Origin: Desemzia sp. RIT 804
GTDB lineage: Bacteria; Bacillota; Bacilli; Lactobacillales; Carnobacteriaceae
Direction: 5' to 3'
DNA: 64,000 bases
NCBI RefSeq assembly: GCF_016892605.1
Contig: NZ_JAFEMV010000005.1
Location: forward strand, 1 to 64,000
This document shows positions 54,508 through 61,902 of this stretch, piece after piece. A model generated the notes under the pieces. That model made no database searches, had not been told where the DNA came from, and saw only the letters and a program-made list of their open reading frames with translations. Both the position numbers and the translations under genes were made by a program. Each line of letters opens with the position of its first letter. The first letter of the stretch is position 1.

Positions 54508-54708
54508 TTACTCTTCTACGATATGCTGTACACGACCTACTTGATCGCCTTCTTGTAGCATAACTTTGATACCGTGCGGATGACTTTGGCTATTGGTTAA
54601 TAGTCGTTTGACATGTCCTCGCGTCAATTTTCCCGTGCGCTGATCTTTTTTTAAGACGATATCGACTAAAGCCCCGATTTTTATGTTGCTGCGTTTTTTT
54701 CCATCCAT
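54508..54708 (-). CDS. YwbE family protein
   Basis: A 66-residue protein matching YwbE (PF09962): IKIGALVDIVLKKDQRTGKL, GHVKRLLTNSQSHPHGIKV, then EGDQVGRVQHI. A small beta-barrel of unknown function. It precedes msrA on the same strand and is probably cotranscribed with it. Confidence 0.92.
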   Translation of the reverse strand: MDGKKRSNIKIGALVDIVLKKDQRTGKLTRGHVKRLLTNSQSHPHGIKVMLQEGDQVGRVQHIVEE

Positions 54709-54874
54709 GATAAAATTGCTCCCTTGTAATTAGTTTGTAGTTATCATTATACAGAAAATAAGTCATTGGTTCTTCTTTTTGTCATTTTCAAAATACCTAT
54801 TCTATAAAAACTATGGTAACATTGCCATGAAGCAGTTTTATGTAGTCAGTAAATTGAGGATCAGGTGATGACAA

Positions 54875-55855
54875 ATGGTAACCATTAATGATATTGCCAA
54901 AAAAGCGGGAGTAGCAAAAAGTACAGTATCGCGTTATCTGAATGGGGGTTCAGTCAGTCAGAAAACGAAAGCTAAAATAGAAAGAATCGTGAATGAAACA
55001 GGGTATTCGCCGAATACATTTGCACAAAGTTTGAAAGCTAAACATACAAAGATGATCGGAATTATTGTTCCGCGCCTAGATTCTTATTCTGCCAATGAAG
55101 TGTTGAGTAGTATTGATAGGAAGTTACGAGCGAAAGGATATCAATTATTGATTACTAATACAGATCAAATGATTGAAAGAGAAATTGAAAATATCTATAC
55201 GCTAGCGAAACAGAAAGTTGCTGGTATCATTCTAATGGCTACAGTGATAACTGAAGAACACCATAAAGCTATTGCAGAAGTCGATGTACCAGTATTACTA
55301 CTTGGACAACAAGCTGAAGGCTTGCATTCAATAGGGCATCAAGAATTTGAAGCAGGATATGCAATGGGCAATTATGCAGGCAGTTTAGAACATAAAAATT
55401 TCTTGTATTTTTCTGTATTTAAAGAAGATGTCGCGGTGGGGCAATTAAGAGCAAATGGTGTACTTTCCGCCTTTGAAAAATGGCCTGATATTCATGTGGA
55501 TATTTTGGAAACCAGCTTTTCTTTCCAAAAGGCTTATGAACTAGCCTTAGAAGTATTGCCAAAAACTAAAGCTACTTATATTTTATGCGCTACAGACAAT
55601 ATTGCCATGGCAGTTTTAAAAGCAGCACACACATTGAATAAAAATATTCCATCTGATTTTTCTCTGTCAGGTTTTGGCGGGTATGAAGTAACATCGATCG
55701 TATCTCCATCGATCACTACAGTCAAATATGGGTACAAAGAACTTGGCGAAGTAGCTGTAGACCAATTGTTTCATTTGATAAATAGGGAAGAAGTAAAAAA
55801 TAATGTACTGATTTCTAATACATTGATCAAAAGAGAATCTACGATTCCAAAATAA
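54875..55855 (+). CDS. scrR: LacI-family sucrose operon regulator
   Basis: A 326-residue regulator with the LacI helix-turn-helix (VTINDIAKKAGVAKSTVSRYLNGG, residues 2-25), the hinge YSPNTFAQSLKAKHTKMIGIIVP, and a sugar-binding domain ending PSITTVKYGYKELGEVAVDQL. It lies directly upstream of scrA-scrB with a GAACCGGTTC palindrome before scrA, its likely operator. The sucrose assignment comes from the GH32 and PTS neighbours. Confidence 0.88.
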   Translation: MVTINDIAKKAGVAKSTVSRYLNGGSVSQKTKAKIERIVNETGYSPNTFAQSLKAKHTKMIGIIVPRLDSYSANEVLSSIDRKLRAKGYQLLITNTDQMIEREIENIYTLAKQKVAGIILMATVITEEHHKAIAEVDVPVLLLGQQAEGLHSIGHQEFEAGYAMGNYAGSLEHKNFLYFSVFKEDVAVGQLRANGVLSAFEKWPDIHVDILETSFSFQKAYELALEVLPKTKATYILCATDNIAMAVLKAAHTLNKNIPSDFSLSGFGGYEVTSIVSPSITTVKYGYKELGEVAVDQLFHLINREEVKNNVLISNTLIKRESTIPK

Positions 55856-55860
55856 AAAAG

Positions 55861-55880
55861 GTCAAGAGAAAACTCTTGAC
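55861..55880 (+). terminator. hairpin after scrR, overlapping the scrA promoter
   Basis: GTCAAGAG-AAAA-CTCTTGAC is a perfect 8-bp stem. Its 3' arm contains the TTGAC of the scrA -35 box. Confidence 0.6.
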
Positions 55881-55925
55881 AACTTTAATTGGAATCGTTA
55901 TCATGAAATAAAATAGAACCGGTTC
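55876..55925 (+). promoter_or_regulatory. scrA promoter with cre site and ScrR operator
   Basis: -35 TTGACA (55876-55881), a 17-base spacer and -10 TATCAT (55899-55904). TGGAATCGTTATCA (55890-55903) matches the cre consensus with one mismatch and overlaps the -10. The palindrome GAACCGGTTC (55916-55925) lies just downstream and is the likely ScrR operator. Confidence 0.75.
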
Positions 55926-55946
55926 CAAAAAATAGGAGGGGTAAAA

Positions 55947-57344
55947 ATGTCAACAAATAAAGAAATAGCTCAAGATGTGATAGAAGCTTTAGGTGGAAAA
56001 GAAAACATTCAATCTGTGACACACTGTGCTACAAGATTAAGAGTCATTGTTAACGATAAAGAAAAAATCCAAGAAGAAAGAGTTGAAGATATTGAAAAAG
56101 TAAAAGGCTCCTTTTTTAATTCAGGGCAATACCAAATCATTTTTGGTACTGGTACAGTCAATAAGATTTATGAAGAAGTAACGAACTTAGGTATTGCAGA
56201 ACAAACTTCTCAAGAAACAAAAGCTCAAAAAAGTGAAGGTAAGAATGGTCTTCAACGTGCAATTCGGACATTCGGCGATGTATTTGTACCGATCATTCCC
56301 GTATTAGTGGCAACAGGATTATTTATGGGATTGCGTGGGTTATTGACTCAAGAGCAAGTTTTAGCGGTGTTTGGTTTAGTTCCTGCAGACATCAGTGCGA
56401 ACTTCTTATTGTACACTCAAGTGTTGACGGATACAGCTTTTGCTTTTTTACCAGCATTAGTAGCTTGGTCTTCCTTTAAGGTATTTGGCGGTTCTCCAGT
56501 AATCGGGATTGTTCTAGGATTGATGCTGGTTAATCCAGCACTGCCAAATGCTTATGAAGTTGCTGCGGGAACAGCTGATCCAATAACGATGTTTGGATTT
56601 ATACCAGTTGTTGGGTATCAAGGGACTGTATTGCCAGCATTTATTGCAGGGTTTATCGGAGCCAAATTTGAACGAATCATTCGTAAACGAGTACCGGAAT
56701 ATTTAGATTTATTGGTCACACCCTTTGCTACTTTATTAGTTTTGAGTATTTTGTCATTATTTATTATTGGACCAGTATTTCACTCTTTAGAAACAGTAGT
56801 GTTAGATGCAACGATTTGGTTATTGCAATTACCATTTGGTATCGCTGGTTTAATTATTGGTGGGTTGAATCAATTGATCGTAGTAACTGGTGTGCACCAC
56901 ATTTTCAACTTCTTAGAAGTACAATTACTAGCAAATACCGGAGTGAATCCTTATAATGCCATCATCACATGTAGTGTGGCAGCACAAGGTGGAGCAACTT
57001 TAGCGGTAGGAATGAAAACAAAATCTAAAAAACTAAAAGCTTTAGCTTTCCCTTCAACCTTATCTGCTTTCTTAGGAATCACAGAACCTGCTATTTTCGG
57101 TGTAAATTTGCGCTATGTTAAACCGTTCTTATTCGGTTTAGTTGGTGGTGGAGTCGGAGGGATGTTAGCTGACTTATTGAATCTGGAAGGATCAGGTATG
57201 TCTGTTACGGTTATTCCTGGAACGTTGTTGTATTTAGATGAACAAATTATCTGGTACATCATTGTTAATGCTGTTGCTATTGCTGTAGCTTTTGTTTTAA
57301 CTTATATGTTTGGATTTTCAGATAAAGAAACTGCAAAGGATTAA
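55947..57344 (+). CDS. scrA: sucrose-specific PTS enzyme IIBC
   Basis: Imports sucrose and phosphorylates it to sucrose-6-phosphate. The 465-residue protein has an N-terminal IIB domain with the phosphorylated Cys27 in SVTHCATRLRV, and a IIC membrane domain with about ten helices, including GITEPAIFGVNLR. There is no IIA domain, so a IIA from another system must donate the phosphate. AGGAGGG precedes the ATG. It is followed by scrB after three bases. Confidence 0.94.
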   Translation: MSTNKEIAQDVIEALGGKENIQSVTHCATRLRVIVNDKEKIQEERVEDIEKVKGSFFNSGQYQIIFGTGTVNKIYEEVTNLGIAEQTSQETKAQKSEGKNGLQRAIRTFGDVFVPIIPVLVATGLFMGLRGLLTQEQVLAVFGLVPADISANFLLYTQVLTDTAFAFLPALVAWSSFKVFGGSPVIGIVLGLMLVNPALPNAYEVAAGTADPITMFGFIPVVGYQGTVLPAFIAGFIGAKFERIIRKRVPEYLDLLVTPFATLLVLSILSLFIIGPVFHSLETVVLDATIWLLQLPFGIAGLIIGGLNQLIVVTGVHHIFNFLEVQLLANTGVNPYNAIITCSVAAQGGATLAVGMKTKSKKLKALAFPSTLSAFLGITEPAIFGVNLRYVKPFLFGLVGGGVGGMLADLLNLEGSGMSVTVIPGTLLYLDEQIIWYIIVNAVAIAVAFVLTYMFGFSDKETAKD

Positions 57345-57347
57345 CCA

Positions 57348-58748
57348 ATGAAAGGAAGAAATGATTTGTCGAGTAATTCAGAAATACCAAAGCATCAATT
57401 ACATTATCATATTGTACCGCCAAAAGGATTATTGAATGATCCAAATGGATTGATTCAGTACAACGGTCTTTACCATGTTTTTTTCCAGTGGAACCAACAC
57501 GGTACGGTCCACAAAAATAAAAGTTGGGGACATGCGACTTCGAAAGATTTGTTGCATTGGGAATACCATGAGCCAGCTTTGGAACCAGACGAATGGTATG
57601 ACAAAGATGGAGTTTATTCAGGGAGTGCTGTTTCAGTACAAAACAGATTGTATCTGTTTTATACTGGAAATGTACGCAGTGTTGACGGCAGCCGAGAAAG
57701 TTACCAATGTTTAGCTGTCTCCGAAGATGGGTTTCAATTTGAGAAAAAAGGGCCTTTATTTAAACACCCTGTTGGTTATACTAAACACGTCAGAGATCCT
57801 AAAGTATGGCAAGACAAAGAGGGGATTTGGTGGATGGTAGTAGGTGCTCAAAGAGACGATTTATCAGGAGATGCTATTCTGTACCAGTCTACTGATCTTC
57901 TTGACTGGAAATTTAAAGGTTCCTTAATGGAAGAAGAACTTTTTCTCGGATATATGTGGGAATGCCCGGATATTTTACATTTTGAAGAAAAAGATGTATT
58001 TGTTTTCTCTCCTCAAGGATTGGAAACGAACGAAAAGCAGTTCCAAAATATTTATCAAACAGGATATATCACTGGAAAGTTCGCTTCAACAGGTAAATTT
58101 ATCCAAGATAAGAAATCGTTTAGGGAGCTGGATAAAGGATTTGAATTTTATGCTCCTCAAAGCTTTATAGACGAAAATGGCCGAATAATTTCTTTTGGAT
58201 GGGTCGGAGTGATGTACCCAGAAGTGGAAGCAGCAGTTCCAACTCGAAAAGATGGCTGGTTACACGCATTGTCGATTCCACGAGAAATCACTTATACTGA
58301 TGGTATCCTTAAGCAGCAGCCGGTAACGGAGCTAGAAAAGATAAGACAACCAAATCCAAAAGTGATCCATGATTTTACAAAACAAGTTATCGAATTACCG
58401 TCATTACAAAGTGAGTTGTTGATTGATTGGGAGAACTCCCCTACAGATTTTTCTCTCATCATTCGTGAGGACGTCCTTCTTGAATATATTCATGAGACCC
58501 GTCGTTTCATGGTAAGCCGCACAAATTGGCTCACGCAAGAACGAGAAGAACGAGAAGTGAGATTGGAAAAAGGATTAGAAAATATTCGTTTATTTTTAGA
58601 AAGTTCTTTAATTGAATTATTTATCAATGATGGGGAAGAAGTATTTACCCTGCGCTATTTTATAGAAGAAGAAAGTCGTCAACTTTCAGTGTCAAAAGCT
58701 GAAAAGAAAGAAAATAGAATGATCCAGGTATACGAATTAGAATTGTAA
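57348..58748 (+). CDS. scrB: sucrose-6-phosphate hydrolase (GH32)
   Basis: Cleaves sucrose-6-phosphate to glucose-6-phosphate and fructose. The 466-residue GH32 protein has the nucleophile Asp31 in KGLLNDPNGL, HVRDPKVW near residue 146 as transition-state stabiliser, MWECPDIL near residue 203 with the acid/base Glu, and a C-terminal beta-sandwich. No signal peptide, which fits an intracellular substrate delivered by ScrA. Ends at a strong terminator. Confidence 0.95.
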   Translation: MKGRNDLSSNSEIPKHQLHYHIVPPKGLLNDPNGLIQYNGLYHVFFQWNQHGTVHKNKSWGHATSKDLLHWEYHEPALEPDEWYDKDGVYSGSAVSVQNRLYLFYTGNVRSVDGSRESYQCLAVSEDGFQFEKKGPLFKHPVGYTKHVRDPKVWQDKEGIWWMVVGAQRDDLSGDAILYQSTDLLDWKFKGSLMEEELFLGYMWECPDILHFEEKDVFVFSPQGLETNEKQFQNIYQTGYITGKFASTGKFIQDKKSFRELDKGFEFYAPQSFIDENGRIISFGWVGVMYPEVEAAVPTRKDGWLHALSIPREITYTDGILKQQPVTELEKIRQPNPKVIHDFTKQVIELPSLQSELLIDWENSPTDFSLIIREDVLLEYIHETRRFMVSRTNWLTQEREEREVRLEKGLENIRLFLESSLIELFINDGEEVFTLRYFIEEESRQLSVSKAEKKENRMIQVYELEL

Positions 58749-58750
58749 AA

Positions 58751-58797
58751 AAAAAGGCCTGCTCGAAGCAATAAGTTGCTCCGAGCAGGCCTTTTTT
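58751..58797 (+). terminator. scr operon terminator
   Basis: GGCCTGCTCG (58756-58765) pairs with CGAGCAGGCC (58782-58791) with a T-run after it and an A-run before it. Confidence 0.95.
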
Positions 58798-58837
58798 CTG
58801 TTCCGTAGAATAGATTATAAATATTCTGCATCTTCTA

Positions 58838-59048
58838 GCGTTGGTAAAGAAATTTCCTTCGGCCTATGGGGTGGCTTACGGAGAGCCATGGGACTGCCTT
58901 GAGCCAAAGAGCGTCTCAAGGCTTGCAAGCTTCAAACTTAGTGTAACGGCTGAAGCCGTACACTAAGTAATTCTCATTGCATCCTTCTTCATGGCTACAA
59001 GCCACCCCATATTCCTCTTGAAATTTCTAGAAATGAGTGTCTAAAAAA
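58838..59048 (+). repeat. multi-branched structured intergenic element, full copy
   Basis: Nested, mostly perfect stems: GAAATTTC at both ends; ATGGGGTGGCTT (58866-58877) with AAGCCACCCCAT (58999-59010); GCCATG (58885-58890) with CATGGC (58990-58995); CCTTGAG with CTCAAGG (58897-58921); and a hairpin of 14-15 bp, ACTTAGTGT-A-ACGGC closed by a TGAA loop (58936-58968). Related fragments lie at 52.0 and 48.7 kb. It could be a structured RNA or a mobile hairpin element. Confidence 0.75.
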
Positions 59049-59104
59049 ATTGAATAAAAAAGAAATTTAGTTTTTACTTAGCAACGTCAAATGTTGTAGA
59101 ACCA

Positions 59105-59240
59105 TTATAAATCAAGAGTTTCGTTTGAATTTTCTCCGGGTTCGACAGAATCTTTATTTCCAACCACTTTTTTAAAGAAGTTAGCCACAGATTTTGTAGT
59201 ATTGCCTATATCCCAATATTCTGCTTTATCAGCTTCCAAT
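59105..59240 (-). pseudogene. 3' remnant of a pyridoxamine 5'-phosphate oxidase-family (general stress protein 26-like) gene
   Basis: The minus-strand frame reads HIKLEADKAEYWDIGNTTKS, then VANFFKKVVGNKDSVEPGEN, and ends NETLDL. This matches the C-terminal end of general-stress flavoproteins, where the AEYWD motif is followed by a short amphipathic helix. Upstream, the frame runs on without matching the rest of the domain and has no start or ribosome binding site. Only about 45 codons of the original gene seem to remain. Confidence 0.5.
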
Positions 59241-59321
59241 TTGATATGGTTAGTATAACAAAAGGATAAAGTATCATGAAATAATACGGTTACAATACTC
59301 GTTTAAATAGAAAAAAATTTT

Positions 59322-59361
59322 TTAGCACTGTATTGACTAGAGTGCTAAAAGCGAATATAAT
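59322..59361 (+). promoter_or_regulatory. hsp20 promoter with CIRCE element
   Basis: -35 TTGACT (59333-59338), a 17-base spacer and -10 TATAAT (59356-59361). TTAGCACTG-N9-GAGTGCTAA (59322-59348) is a CIRCE site with one mismatch, and its loop contains the -35 box. Confidence 0.85.
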
Positions 59362-59424
59362 ATAGTTGTAGCAAGAAAGAGACTTGCTGCAAGAATCATT
59401 AAATAAAAGAAAGAAGGATGATTT

Positions 59425-59844
59425 ATGAATAGTTTATTTCCAACTAGACGTGATTTCATGAATTTTGACAGAAATTTTTTTGGCGATTCTTTTGACCACC
59501 TATTTTCCAGTGCAACTAACTTTGATGTAGATATCAAAGAATCAGACAAAGAGTATACTTTAGAAGCAGACTTGCCAGGATTAACGAAAGAAGATATTCA
59601 ATTAGATTACCACAACAATGTTTTATCTATTGGAGCCAAACAAGAAGAAGGCAAGGATGAAACAGACGAAAAGGGAAATTATATCCGTAGAGAACGTTCT
59701 GTTCGTTCATATAGTCGTCAGTTTATTTTAAAAGATGTTGATGAAGAAGGCATCACGGCTAAATTTGATAATGGTGTATTGACCATTCAGCTGCCTAAAA
59801 AAGAAGTCAGTGACTCAACAAAAAACAAAATTGAAATACAATAA
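59425..59844 (+). CDS. Hsp20/alpha-crystallin family small heat shock protein
   Basis: A 139-residue ATP-independent holdase. N-terminal FPTRRDFMNFDRNFFGDSFD, then the alpha-crystallin domain from about residue 35 (VDIKESDKEYTLEADLPGLTKEDI), with the dimerisation/beta region RRERSVRSYSRQFIL and the closing FDNGVLTIQLPK, and a short C-terminal tail with an IEIQ end. Under an HrcA-type CIRCE element. Monocistronic. Confidence 0.95.
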   Translation: MNSLFPTRRDFMNFDRNFFGDSFDHLFSSATNFDVDIKESDKEYTLEADLPGLTKEDIQLDYHNNVLSIGAKQEEGKDETDEKGNYIRRERSVRSYSRQFILKDVDEEGITAKFDNGVLTIQLPKKEVSDSTKNKIEIQ

Positions 59845-59848
59845 ACCT

Positions 59849-59890
59849 AAAAAAACGGATTGTCATGACGACAATCCGTTTTTTTTTTTT
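59849..59890. terminator. hsp20 terminator
   Basis: AAAACGGATTGTC pairs with GACAATCCGTTTT, followed by a run of more than ten T. Confidence 0.9.
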
Positions 59891-59907
59891 GAGTTCATTC
59901 AGGAAAG

Positions 59908-61275
59908 TTAACGAATAGAGGGTTCATCGACCTTATCTAAATTTTCAACTTTATCTACATTAACAAGCGGTTTGATGATTTCTTTGTTTTTCCGCTCTTT
60001 TTTGTGAAAATGCAAAACTTCTAATAACGGAACTAAGATAGCAGCAATGAACCCACCAGAAAAGCCATTATTGTATAGATTCATTCCAGCATGCAAATAA
60101 GTGATATTAGCCGCCATAGACATGTGCAATCCTCCGGCTGTAAAGCCGGCAATTGCACCATAATGACCACTGATAGGAGCTAAAGTCGTTCCGAAAAGAG
60201 CCGTCAATAGAAAAGTAGTAGATGATAGTTCAACTGAAGTAAATAAACTGATCACAACAATTCCCGCTAAGACAGGCAAGACATTTTTGATGTGCTTACC
60301 AAACGCTCCAAATCCAACCACAGTAAAGATACCGCCAAGAACAGGGCCGTTTAACTCTCCGCCGACAAGTAGAGAGAGAGTAGTTGTGATCAGTCCTAAA
60401 AGAGCCATATTGATAAGAGAGAGTCCAAAACCATGTCTTTCTACAAAATCTACACCACCAACTCCGTCTTCATCAAGAAATTCTTTGTATCCTTTAAAAT
60501 TGCCGCCATTGAAATATAAACCAACTGCAAACATAAAAGTAAATAAGCTATACATAAAAAGGGAAAAGAGATCATTATTTCCGCTAGAAAGAAGATTAAC
60601 TACATCTATTTCAAACTTATAAGCTCTTAACACAGCTATAAAAGCCATTCCAATAATCCCAGCTGTAAAACCGATGTTGTATAAACTAAACCCTTTATGA
60701 AAACTAGCAAAATGCCGAGATAGAGGAGGAAGGATAAATCCGACTATTATTCCAGAAAGACAGCCTAACAAGATTCCTAAAGGTAAGGATAATCCTATAT
60801 TAAAAGAAATTTCGCTTACTAGTGGTGCCAGAGCTGTACCAAATAAGGCAGATAATAAATAATTTTTAAATGGAGTATGAGTTAATTTTGCATAAAGCAG
60901 AACGCCAAGGATGATCGGAATAGAATTATACAAATTCTTTCCAAATAAGGAAAATCCAACAACTGTAAAAATAGCTGCAAGTAATGGACCAGATAAAGCA
61001 ACCCGATTTCTGCGAACAATAAACAGACTTTTTAAAGCCATCAATGAAGCATTGACTAATGCAGCTCCTGGATTTGCTAAAGCAAAATAATCAGTCACTA
61101 AATTCGCGGGAGAAAAGAGGATTTTGATGCTCCCTTTCCAAATCTCACTCGGAGTATTTAATAAGAAAGCAAATCCAAATAAGGAAATAGCGAAAATAGA
61201 AATAAAGAGGTATTTTTTGCGTTCTGTTACAACAGAATATTCTTGATTTTGATTAGGATAGAGAATATTTTTCAT
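59908..61275 (-). CDS. DUF1576 domain-containing membrane protein with internal duplication
   Basis: A 455-residue membrane protein with about 12-14 helices. Three motif pairs recur about 210 residues apart: GPLLAAIFTVVGFSLFGK and GPVLGGIFTVVGFGAFGK; ALFGTALAP and ALFGTTLAP; FHKGFSLYNIGFTAG and LHAGMNLYNNGFSGG. This shows two homologous halves, as in many transporters. The N-terminal tail is cytosolic-like, and a charged C-terminal tail (KERKNKEIIKPL) closes it. Family function unknown; transport is inferred from the fold pattern. Confidence 0.85.
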   Translation of the reverse strand: MKNILYPNQNQEYSVVTERKKYLFISIFAISLFGFAFLLNTPSEIWKGSIKILFSPANLVTDYFALANPGAALVNASLMALKSLFIVRRNRVALSGPLLAAIFTVVGFSLFGKNLYNSIPIILGVLLYAKLTHTPFKNYLLSALFGTALAPLVSEISFNIGLSLPLGILLGCLSGIIVGFILPPLSRHFASFHKGFSLYNIGFTAGIIGMAFIAVLRAYKFEIDVVNLLSSGNNDLFSLFMYSLFTFMFAVGLYFNGGNFKGYKEFLDEDGVGGVDFVERHGFGLSLINMALLGLITTTLSLLVGGELNGPVLGGIFTVVGFGAFGKHIKNVLPVLAGIVVISLFTSVELSSTTFLLTALFGTTLAPISGHYGAIAGFTAGGLHMSMAANITYLHAGMNLYNNGFSGGFIAAILVPLLEVLHFHKKERKNKEIIKPLVNVDKVENLDKVDEPSIR

Positions 61276-61650
61276 CTAGTTCAACACACTTTCATAGAGG
61301 ATTTTCTAGATAGAATAGTTTCTTACTTATTACCCTAATGGTATAGTAAAGTAGGTACTTGCTTTTTTTAAAAGAATACCATGATTTCTTTTCTGCAGCA
61401 ATAAAAAAATACTGACAGAAATCGTTTATTTTATTGGAAAATCAATGAAAGCAGAGCACAAAAGGAATCGTTTTCTTTTTATAAAGTGAACAAAATAAAA
61501 AAAGAGTTAGAAAAAAGTTGTTTTATCCACTCAATATAAGCACAATTTCCAGTATAAATTTTTTTCTCGTCATAGAAATTGTGCTATAGTGGTATGTTTC
61601 ATATTTCACTTTAAATGAGTAATCCAAACCTATTTATTTTAGGTGTCAGT
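61276..61650. other. gene-free interval with one perfect inverted repeat
   Basis: Only AT-rich sequence and an 11-bp perfect inverted repeat were seen: AGCACAATTTC (61539-61549) and GAAATTGTGCT (61575-61585), 25 bases apart. The T-run in the loop argues against a simple terminator. Confidence 0.4.
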
Positions 61651-61902
61651 CTAAATGAGTTGCGAAAGTCAGCTCTCACTACCAAAATAGAAACACTGAG
61701 AGTTAGATAAAGTGCATCTAATTCTCAGTGTCCCTGTTTTGTCCGGAGAGCTAACCGACTTTCTCCACTCTTAATTAAAACGAGTTGCGAAAGTCAGCTC
61801 CCACTACCAAAATAGGAACACTGAGAGTTAGGTAAAGTGCACCTAATTCTATTCTCAGTGTTCCTATTTTGTCCGGAGAGCTAACCGACTTTCTCCACTC
61901 TC
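61651..61902 (-). repeat. class III hairpin repeats, two units in tandem
   Basis: Units 61651-61771 and 61772-61902. On the plus strand each has GAGTTGCGAAAGTCAGCTC, CACTACCAAAATAG, a long stem around AAAGTGC, CCGGAGAGCTAACCGACTTTC and TCCACTCT. Outer arms GAAAGTC/GACTTTC and AGCTCTC/GAGAGCT pair. At the loop, unit 1 has TTAGAT/ATCTAA and unit 2 has TTAGGT/ACCTAA, a compensated A-T to G-C change. The end touches the MATE stop codon. Confidence 0.85.
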
